This document shows, one piece after another, positions 1 to 11,100 of a stretch of DNA of 64,000 nt. The notes under the pieces were generated by a model that made no database searches, had not been told where the DNA came from, and saw only the letters and a list, made by a program, of their open reading frames with translations. The translations under genes were made by a program, and so were the position numbers. Origin of the DNA: Tachypleus tridentatus. Its lineage: Eukaryota; Arthropoda; Merostomata; Xiphosura; Limulidae. The stretch lies in the NCBI RefSeq assembly GCF_004210375.1, contig NC_134830.1:67558326-67622325 (forward strand). Reading direction: 5' to 3'. The first letter of the stretch is position 1; each line of letters opens with the position of its first letter.

Positions 1-2098
1 AAACCCTTAATGAAAAATATTATAAAAGTATGATTTTTTGGTATATAACAACCTTTTATTATTTATTGAAAGCTTGTCAAATTTCATGAAGATGAACTTA
101 ATATATTCAAAGTTAAATTATGTATAGTTAGATAGTTTCATAATTAACAGAAACCTGTAAGTTTGCTTACAGAGGTTTCTTAAAACTTCTAAGCTCAATT
201 TTTCAAATGGATGTCTTATAATGAATTTTGTAATGAATCTTATGTTGAGTAAATTGAAGAATAAATGTTTGTAAGATAAAAAGTAGTGACTTTACAAGAA
301 GGATGTAATTCTCTTTGAAATTGAATTGTGCATTTAGATTAATTAACCCATTAGTATATATGATATTTTGTTCATAAGAGAACTCGTAGTGATACTTGTT
401 TTGTAAATCTACACCAAAACCTTTTTTCTTTCACATATTTTAAACTTTATTGTATTATTCAATTTTTCCCAAGATCATAGCTGTAGCTTGGAATAGTGTT
501 GAATTTTTTTTAATTAAAAATATTGCACCTGTAATGCTGAGGTAAAAAATATTACTTATCCAAAATTTCAATGTATGAGTGTTCTGATAAATGGCTTTAA
601 AAATACAATAAGTATTGTTTTATAATTTTCTTTCTTTCAATAATGTATACTTTGGGTACAGAAAATTAATGTAGTCCAACAAATAATTAGTGGGTTAAAA
701 CTTGCTCTAGTTTTCACAGTAACGACAAATTATAATAGCAGAAGAAAAAATTGTGTGTGTGTGTGTGTATATATGCCTGTGCTATATATATTGTTGAATA
801 TGTATTTAAAAATACAAAATTTTTTTCTTATAGTCATTGTAAGTGGTTTTCCTATAAACCAATAAATTCAAAAATATTTAAAACAATCACTATTAGATAA
901 AGAAAAAATATAATATATATTTATAGTAATATATACAGTCAACATACTGAAGGTTTCCTTATTTCAATCACGTATATCTCTGAAACCAACTGATAGTTTT
1001 TAAACGACTTTGTTGTGAATTTTCAGTAAGTACAACTAAAGTACATTGTTCTAATTCCTACTAGGATTCTTTAAAAAAATAAATTGTATAGGATTATGAA
1101 TAGTTAGCAAAAGTACTCACCTTTGTTTGGTTTATAAGGTTGATATGATCTAGATGACTATTTGAGTGTGTGTACTCTCAACCTATTTTAGCATCGAAGA
1201 ATAATTAATATATTTTTATTTCCCAGAGACATGAAAAACTTGTAAAAACATGTGATGATGATAAAATTATTATAGATAGTTATGAATGCCACTATACATT
1301 ACATTATCTAAACTACATAAAAGCCAGTGTCTTGCATAACATCATAATTGATTTCTCAAAATAAGAGGAGTCATAAAAGCCAAAATAATGTATTTTATCT
1401 AGTTAGAATAGTTTGTTTAGTATGTCTGCCCATTAAGATTTTAATGAAAGGGTGCTGTGAAACCTAGCAAGTAATGAATTTTGGTGTGATTTAAAGAAAT
1501 TAAGCCTAAAGTAAAGATATAGTGCGAGATAATCTAGACTGGAGCCAAGTGCATAGAATTTATCATGTAAGTAAAAATATTGAATCATTAAATCATTTTT
1601 AAATTTAATCAATGGAGTCTCTAAAGTAAGAAATAAACAAATATTTTTCAGTTGTCTAATTTACACATTTCATTTTATATTTTCAGTACTTAGACTAACA
1701 AAAATATTAGGTTATACTTTTGTTGCTAAGCAACATAACATAAAAATCATCATTGGAATGCAGTACTACCAAATGCATGGACTTTTCTCTATTTTTGAAG
1801 TTATTTTATATATTAACTTAAATAACTTGTACAGATCCACTTTTTTCTATGTGTTTTTCACTTGTTTGCCTCATTAAAAAAAATTTGGGCATGGATGTAG
1901 ATAAGTAAAAATATCAAGTTGCACACCCTCAGGGTCCACTTATTATGGATGCAAAATTTCAATTTTCTAGATTCTCTCTCCTTGAAGTTATGGTATTCCC
2001 ACACACAGGGAGATGCATCTTTTTATTATTATAGGCTAATGGTAATGTTCTTTCAAAGACACATTTTAAGGTATACCAAGTAGTTGTTTTTCTTGTAG
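1..2098 (+). other. p23 intron (5' end outside window)
   Basis: AT-rich intronic sequence, very poor in CpG. It contains a (TG)n/(TA)n microsatellite near 752-790 and one copy of the dispersed repeat R1 (1440-1840). I see no exon resembling the N-terminal half of p23 here. Confidence 0.6.
1440..1840 (+). repeat. Dispersed repeat R1, copy 1, with X-box palindrome core
   Basis: About 400 bases align with 21110-21520. The flanks are diverged and carry indels, but 1693-1745 is identical to 21387-21439 over 53 bases. The core contains the perfect palindrome GTTGCTAAGCAAC (1722-1734), which fits an RFX X-box (GTTGCY and RGCAAC half-sites with a 1-nt spacer). No transposase or terminal repeat was recognised. 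Confidence 0.75.
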
Positions 2099-2197
2099 GA
2101 ATCCAAATATCTAGTCAAAGGACGAGAAATAGAATTTATTCTTGTAAAAGGAGAAGAAGGTCCATATTGGCAAAGGTTGCTTAAGGATGACATGAAG
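2099..2197 (+). CDS. PTGES3: p23 exon: late CS-domain strands
   Basis: A 33-codon exon, phase 0 at both ends. It is preceded by a T-rich tract ending TCTTGTAG and followed by GTAATT. It encodes [20 protein letters not shown], matching the human p23 stretch RSILCCLRKGESGQSWPRLT. The KGE-G-x-W-xRL core is diagnostic for p23 among CS-domain proteins. Confidence 0.9.
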
Positions 2198-5100
2198 GTA
2201 ATTTCTAAAATTTTCTAGATTTTTATCAAATTGTAGTTCATAGATTAGAACACATAGCCATATTTGTCTTTATTTATATTTTAGGTAATTTGAAAGTGAG
2301 GCCACAGTATTATTTAAGCATTTATGAAACAATTTTCGTAGAACTTTATTGCATCTTCCTCTTAAAGTGAATATTAATTTTGTAACTTTTTTTTTTGTAC
2401 TCTCAGTTACTGATTGGTTAATAAATGAAGAATTATTCTAATTTCTGCTATCAAGTGTTCTTATTACTGTGAATTCTAAGCATTGTGACAAAAAAGACTA
2501 AATTTGTAAGAAGTTGACAATTTAGTGCAACAGCATCCAAAGAACCTAATTAATAGATGTAATTAATTCTGTTAGTGAAAAGTATATATTATTAATTTTG
2601 TTTTAAAATTATGTACAACTTGCTGTATTGAATATGTTTGTCATAAATACTTGTCTAAAAAGTTGCATACAGACAGCATGAATATCAGATTGGAGGCTTT
2701 TTTTAGACAGTTTGGTGAAGAACAACCCATAGCTGCTAAGAGTAGCTGCCAATCAAAAATAAATGCATCAGAAAACCACAAATATTTAGTGAATAACACA
2801 CATTTTGGGAAATTATTATGTGTTTGTAAGATACATTTTTAAGACACAAATAAATATGAAGTAAGATTTTATCATTTATTTAAAAAAAAAGTTGTGTTTG
2901 TGCACACACACACGCACATATATACATATACAATCATTACCTTACTGGAAAAGAATGCCAAAATTACATGTTCAGGGTTTTACTCTTCATTTTAAAAACT
3001 GAAATTTCAGAATATTTAAAAATTTGAAACAGCTCTTTAGATGTAGTACATTGTATTCCATACATTTTACTTAATGCTGTATACAGAAGGGAGGTCAAAG
3101 TGTGCATAGTCTGGGTTTTTATAAAGTGCTGTTGATAATTGTATTATGAATTTGATGTTAGACCTATCAACTATTCATGTTACACTATATTGCTGATTTT
3201 GCAACAGTTTGTGATACGTAGAGAAAATTACAGATACATCATAAAAGGATGCTACAAAAATTTGAATATACATTTAGGTAGTTGTAGAGGTTATGCAAGT
3301 ACAATTTGGAAACTGAATGATGGGCAAAATTATTTTTATTCTTCATGTGAATATTGCCATGGATCCTGATTTGTCACAATGTGAGTGAGCCTGGCTTCAA
3401 TATTTGAGACATGTTGGTAGTAGCATATCTGAATTTTTGTGTACAACAGTTGTACTTGTGACTAAAGGTTTGCTACATTTCTTCAGTATGCATTTTGTAA
3501 ATTCAAAATCGTGGTCATCACTACTATTTTAATATGGGGTTGGTCAGGTGGTCTGACCTTATGCATTTGGTTTATCATCAAATTTCACCAATCTCTTGTG
3601 TAAATGGTCTGTTAATGAATCAGAAAAGCAAAATAAAGATCCTAATATTATAAATTAGTCATTGGAGTTGTTTGTTCAGTGTTTTTCCTTAGTTCTCACA
3701 GTAGTTTTCTGAACTTGAGCAAGTCTGGTGATGGATACTAAAAAGCTTTTCCTCTCTTTCTTTGAATCAGTTTTAGCTTGCTATGCCTAAGTACATTGTA
3801 ATGATAGTTATCTACTTTGTTTTTAATCTTCTCTTAAATTGTCTTTAGGCTTGTGGTCCTTTTGTATGTAGCATATTGATAATTGAAGTTGGTTGGTTAA
3901 CATTTCATATATTTAAAAAGTATTCTTGTGTAAGAAATTTTAGAATAACAGCATTTGAGTCATTCCATGCCAAATCATCCAGATTTTGGAAAATTTTCCA
4001 GGTGCCCCCTCAGAATGCCTTGAAAAAATTGAGATGTGCTCATCTACCCATATAATGAAAAATTGCCAAAGATTAGAGCAATAACTCTAATAGTTTCTGA
4101 TTTACAGCCCTGTAAAATTTAATTCATTTTTTTATTTTGGCAAATTCATTTGCGGGCAGCTTTAGCTGCTTAAAGCTCCAAGAGTAATGGCGGTAGAAGG
4201 CTGAAATTTACTACACTGACTGAATTAATCCCACAGAATTCAAATATGGTCTCAAACCAAGTGTATCTCTCTTAGGATTTTCATAGTGAGGCTGTAAAAT
4301 CACCTGAAAACCTAAAATCGTAAATAACATTGATTTATTTAATAAGCCATAACTCTAAGACATAATATTATACAAAGGTGAATTATTTTTTTCAAATATC
4401 CTATAACATATCAGTTGATAAATCAGCAATTGTTGTACTTAAAAGTCTGTTAGATCTGTAAAAAATTGTAGCTGCATGCACCTTTTTATGATTTAGCTAA
4501 AAATAGCCCAAATTCAGGCCACAGTTTGACCATGTCACTAGTTATTCAGCCTTCTCAGATTTTTACCATATATTCCTACATCTTTGAATATGATCTACAA
4601 AAAAATCAAGATGGTGTTCAACCTACTTTTTGAGTTATAATTTTTTAAAGTATCCTCTGACCATACGTTCTTTCCTTGATAAAAAAAAAAACACTTCAAT
4701 TTAGGTGTGTTACTGTGTGCAAATATATCCATACAATTTCAAAAAAAAAATGTGAATCCCATTAAAATATTTGAATCAGCTTTTACCATATATTTTTACA
4801 ACTCTGAACATGATCTTTAATAAAATCAAGGTTGTGAAAAATAATAAATTAACAGGCAGCCTAAATAAAATAATTGATTTATTTGAATTACATATTTCTA
4901 AAAACCAATTGGTTGTTTGGGAATGTTGAGATCTTATTTTTGCCTATGAGTAATCAAATTTGAAGTGTCTGATATGTACCATCAGGCAAAGGACCATATT
5001 CAGGGCATTCAAGTCTTTCTTGTAAATCAGGAATCAGTCGTGTAGAAGTGTGTTGAGTTTGATGTACTTGAGTGCTATGAAATACAAAACTGTGGCAGGT

Positions 5101-8100
5101 ATTAGGTCACATCATAGCTTTATTCCCCACTCTACCAACAAATTGTATGTGAGAAGGCTATCAGATGATGATGTGTACACAGTTGTAACTGTTGGTAGTA
5201 GCAGTGAATGTGATGCTGCAGCAGCTCAAGTAGGGTCTAATGATAGCAGTGACAATTATCAGCCAGGGAAATATGTGGCATGCATATACGATCATGAATG
5301 GTATGTGGGAAACATAAAAGATAGATCAGATGAACATTCCGATGTGTTGGTGTCATTTATGAAGAAATCAAGAAACAAACTGTTCCCGTGGCCTGTAAAG
5401 TCATGTAAAGATTAAAGCTGGATTCCTTTCCAACATATTCTTTGTCTGATATGTGCACCTACCGTGCAAGGCAGTAGTGCTCGCCACTATGTTCTAAGTC
5501 AAAGTGATCTCAACATAATCAAACTCAAATTTCAGAAATACATTCAAGCTGTCTGAACAAAGCAATGTTTATTTGATGTTGTTAAGGCTAATTTATTGCC
5601 AAAGCAGTTCTTGAAACATTTCATTGTCACGACTATTGCAGTTTGGTGTGACTATAATCTTTCTCAGTTATCCCCTGTTGTAGCACCAGTTGAGCTTTTT
5701 GTGTCTGATTTACCTTTGTATTTATTATATTATGAATCATAAACTCAGCCATATCTGCATAACTGTAATGCACACACAATATATTTGCATTACCATGTGA
5801 TTTAACTAGTTATGCCAATAAACTTGTTCAGAAATGAATTCTTTCTTGTTTCTTACAACTTCATTATTTACCATTGTGGAAGGCTGGTTAGAATATTTCA
5901 GTGGGATTCATAAAATTCTGACAGGTATTTTTCAAATTTGTATGGATATATTTGCACACAGTAACACACCTAAACTGAATTTTTTTTTTTTAAATAAAAA
6001 GCATATGGTCAGAGAATACTTTGAAAAATTATAAATCAAAAAGTAGGTTGAACACCATCTTGATTTTTTTGTAGATCATATTCAAAGATGTAGGAATATA
6101 TGGTAAAAATCTGAGAAGGCTGAATAACTAGTGACATGGTCAAACTGTGGCCTGAATTTGGGCTATTTTTAGTTAAATCATAAAACGTTGCATGCAGCTA
6201 CAATTTTTTACAGATCTAACAGACTTTTAAGTACAACAATTGCTGATTTATCAACTGATATGTTATAGGATATTTGAAAAAAATAATTCACCTTTGTATA
6301 ATATTATGTCTTAGAGTTATGGCTTATTAAATAAATCAATGGTATTTACGATTTTGGGTTTTCAGGTGATTTTACAGCCTCACTATGAAAATCTTAAGAG
6401 AGATACACTTGGTTTGAGACCATATTTGAATTCTATGGAATTAATTCAGTCAGTGTAGTAAATTTCAGCCTTCTACCACCATTACTCTTGCAGCTTTAAG
6501 CAGCCAAAGTTGCCCAAAAATGAATTTGCCAAATAAAAAAAAAATGAATTAAATTTTATACGGCTGTAAATCGGAAACTATACTCTTCAAAACAAGAAAT
6601 GCAAAAGGGATATTTTTGTTATTTTAAAGAGAAATATATGTAATAACGTTACAAGCTCAGAGTATGTGATGTTACACGTGTTAAGGCACTGATTGTCAGA
6701 CCAAAATGACAATAAAAGTTGTGCACTTTGAAAATGGAGGAAAACATCGAATTTTTCGCCAAAACGCATGCGTGTCCAATAAATTTGTTTGAAAGATCTG
6801 CATGTTCTGCAAGTGCAACATGTGCAAAATCCCTATAAAAGTGACAGGTTCTCGGTTTCTGTAGCTCAGTGTTAAGCCACCGACACGCAATACAGTTACG
6901 CCAAGACTGACTGAAGCACAACGCAACAACGCCATTGGTCACTTGGAAGCAGACGAATCTCGATCAGATGTTGCCAGAGCTGTGAATGTCCACCCAAGCA
7001 CAATCACAAGGCTATGGAATCGTCACCAACAACATGGATCAACTCGTCCACGATCTGGCAGACCTCGTGTGACCACGCCTGCACAAGATCGCAACATCCG
7101 GGTTACGTCACCTTCGGAATAGGACCACCACCGCAACGTCTACTGCCTCAACCATACCAGGGCTGTGTAGGATTTCTGATTAGTCCGTACGCAACTGTCT
7201 ATGAGATTCTTAGGCCCCATGTGCAACCCATCATAGTGAACGTCAACGACGTTTTTCAACATGACAATGCCCGTCCTCACACAGCCCGACTCACCACTGT
7301 CTTCTTGAGACACCACAACATCAACGTTCTTCCCTGGCCCTCCAGATCACCAGATTTAAACCCCATCAAACATCTTTGGTACGAGTTGGACTGACGTCTG
7401 CAACGGCGACAACCTCAACTGCAGATTCTACCTCAGCTTGCAGCAGCTTTGCAGGCTGAGTGGACAGCCATTCCACAGGATGTGATTCGTCATCTCATCT
7501 CTTCCATGGGCAGGAGATGCCAAGCAGTTATTGATGCTCACGGGGGGCATACTCGTTATTGACGTTGAGTGACGTTAAACTTCACCTAGTGAGCGTTGAC
7601 TTCGCCTTTGCAGACTTTGGATGTTCAGCAGTGAATGTGCAAAGTTTCACACATGTCATACAGAACTACCCCGGAATAAACTTGTTAACAATTTGTCTCA
7701 TATTTTGCCTTTTGCATTTCTTATTTTGAAGAGTATATTTGAGATACTCATATAGTCTTTGGCAATTTGTCATGAGCACATGTGAATTTTTTCAAGTGAT
7801 TCTGTAGGGGTCACCTGCAGCCTCTTGGATGATTTGACATGGAATGACCCATTTGTATTTATTTAATTGCAAGTGAGTTGCAAAAATAATGTAATATTTA
7901 ACATTTGTGTAGAAAATGTTTGTAGCATAAAGTTAGAAATGTTTGTTATTAATTCTATTTAATATTAAATTTCTTTTGAAGTCTGTCATTATTTATGTAA
8001 TGTAATTAAAAATTATTTTAAAAGAATACTCTCCAAAAGAAAAGGATAATAATTTCCCTAAATATTTTAAACATGATCCAGATGTATCAAAATAATCAAC

Positions 8101-11100
8101 AGAATTCCTTCTAACATAGTTAACTATTTCTAGATACAATCTTTATCCAAAAAACTGCTAAACTGGTTGGTGTTGAGATCTTTCTACAAATTCATGGTAA
8201 TACTGAACAGTAGTAACCTAAATTTATTTCCAACTCTAAGAAAGAAAGCTAAGTTCCAGCCAGGTGAATGGAAATCTCGTACAGAATATAACCTGAATTT
8301 CTGAATAATTATAAAATCTAACTTGAAGAATATTATGCCTACTGCCAACTCTACGTGTTGGATTTTGAAGTTTCTCATGCAGATAGAAACAACACTGTAA
8401 CCCACATTAAGACTTTTTTCAGAGTTTTTTTTTTTTTCATTTAAGACAAATATTTTTAACCATAGAAGTAAATGTAGAAATATGTATATAATTGAGCAGT
8501 AATTACTTAAAATCGTTATTGCATACTAGATACAACATTATTTTAGTGCAGTTTATTCTTTTTTCTTTTCTTTTCTTTTTTTTTTACTTCAAAATTAAAC
8601 ACACTTGGTGCTGTGATCAAAACATTCCCAGGTTCTGGCTGAGGTTTGTACTGTTTTAAAGCATTGACATTTCTGCAGTATAGATGCAGGAGTGCAACTT
8701 TTCAAAACTACTTGTAGTATACATATGATTTTGAAATAACTGTCAATTTTATGAACCAAGTTTGGAAAATTTCAATACATGTTTTAGTACTGTTCTTTCC
8801 ATTGCTGGAAACTTATCTGTGGATATACTGGAAAAAGTGAATGCTTTCAGAAGTTTCTTACTTTACAGGAAACATGAAATGTGTGCAAAGCCAATATTGT
8901 GGCTAGGTCTCTTTCACATTAAATACAAAATAATATTGAAATTTTTTGAGGTGAAACAGTTTAAGTTGTCTTTGTTAGTAGTATTCTTAATTATTGCATA
9001 GTTGAGCAGTACTTTTGTAATACAGCTGAGATTAAAGACCATGAATCTTGTGGTGACAGTGCAATTGATGAAATATTGAACTTAATTTAGTGAAATTTCC
9101 TTCATTTTCATCAATATTGACTTGCAAATAATCATGGCACCATTACTTGTAAATATAATGACTTTGTATTTAAAAGTTAAAATACATATATCTAAGATAC
9201 TATTTCAGAAACATTAGTGAAAGAAGATAAACTGGTAGCATTTTAACATCATTCATTTCTTCACGCACAATAATATTTTTGCTTATTTTTTTTGTTATGA
9301 AATTATTTTTGTTCAAGTTATTTACAATAAATAGACCAGTACCTCAAAGTAGTAATATATTACAACGTCACAGAAAAACAAGGTATCATGAAACTTTAAA
9401 CATAGAGCAAAATTATTGTTCATGTGATACTTTTGTTATGAAAAAAGTATATTAGTATTAAATTAAGCAATCAAAAATATGTATGTCTGAAAAGAGAACA
9501 AAATGCTTTATATTCTCTAATTTTATATGCATCTTGGTGATCTTTTAAAAAATTCATGTAAGAATACTCAATGAAATACCATAGTATCACTCTGTTGCTG
9601 CAAGTCAATTAAATTAAAAGGAAATATGTTGTGAAAATACACACTGAAATTTTTGTTCTTAAGATATAGAAAATGGCAAGTATGACTTGCAGGCAGAACT
9701 TCTAATAAGTGAAACCTAAAATTCATATTCATTGCCAGTGCAAAATTTATAAAAGCAACTGCAATAAATTTTATGATTTTTTGTGAAACATTTTGGCAGC
9801 TCATTTGCATGCAAGTTTATAATGATCAAGAATAAGGCATACAACCCATTATGTAACTACATTGTGTAATTTTATTTTTAGCTTGTATTGCTGTATGTGG
9901 TTGTATTTGTACATTGAAATACGGTTATTTCACTGATGACTGCTGTCTTGAATATCAGGTTTTTCCTCATATTTACTTTTACTCTCTAGCATCACTGGCT
10001 TAAAATTGATTTTAACAAATGGCGAGATGAAGATGATTCAGATGATGATGATAAAATGGATAAAAATAGTGACTTTAATGAGGTGAGAGACTATTTAAAA
10101 ATTTTAATTATAGTTAAAATAGACATTTTATTTTATTAAAATAAATACTTAAAGCACATAGTGAGAAAATAGCTAAATGTACTTACAGATGTAAGTGAAG
10201 TTCTGTAAGAGTAATTAATGTTTTTTGTAGTTACCTAAATGTAATTACTAATTAGATTTAGTTGGTAAAAATGTTATTAAAATGCAGTTCAGAATGCTCA
10301 AACTGTGATAACAGAATAAAAGAATTGGTCTTTTTCCAGTGCTAAAATTTATAATAAATTTATGTTTTGCCAAGTTTTATTTTGATTATTTTTTTCATTT
10401 TGTAATCCCTAAAAATCTCCTAAATGTTTGGTTTTTTTGATATTTTTTTTTTCTCATGTTATTTTCCTTGTTCTAACTCTTTTTGAGGTTAGTTAGTTTG
10501 ACCAACCTCGTAGCCACCAAAAAATAAATCTGAATTACCTTTTTTTTTCTCTCTTTCCAGAATCACTTATAATTTTAGCACAAAACTTGATTTGTTTATC
10601 CAAAATATCTTAAATATTGTAACTGTATACATCTGTTTATACTTAATATTTATTGTTGCATTGTCTATTAAACCTGTCTAAATTAGTATTACCACCATAA
10701 AATTTGAAATTACTTGGCAAATTTGCAGCACACATTATCCTATCAAATTATATAACACATATGCTACTCTTGTTCTTCCATGTTAGATACTTTTATAATA
10801 AGAAATTAAGAATACACATGAAAAACACAAAAATATAGTACTTGGTTTTCTTCTCTTGCTGTTGATGACACATAACCATGGATTTTTTTCATACTAATGG
10901 TACTACTGAATTAAACATATATTTATATAATAATACTACAAAGAACACAGAATAATAACCTGCAAAAAACAGAACATGACCCACAACTATCACAATTATT
11001 ATGACTTACTAACTGCAATAAGACCCATAAGAAATTAAGCTAAGCTAGTCGATGTTTTTCCAGTGAGAATCAGTCTTGAACTAGAAGTGAAAATAACAAT

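Larger units (their letters stand above)
3957..7850 (+). mobile_element. Long-inverted-repeat DNA transposon, non-autonomous, carrying a nested Tc1-like element
   Basis: The left arm (3957 to ~4785) is the reverse complement of the right arm (~5880-7850, once the nested 6581-7735 insert is removed). Each arm is about 820 bp. The termini are GAGTCATTCCATG.. and ..CATGGAATGACCC, with ATTT(G) repeated on both outer flanks as a short target duplication. The roughly 1.1-kb interior carries one degraded ORF (5050-5552). Inside the left arm a block at 4560-4625 recurs imperfectly at 4783-4845. The unit without its insert is about 2.7 kb. I could not assign a superfamily: the target duplication is 4-5 bp and there is no intact transposase. 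Confidence 0.85.

Noticed and set aside
6649-6942. Minus-strand ORFs over the Tc1 element
   Set aside because: They are shadows of the inverted repeat and transposase HTH on the other strand.
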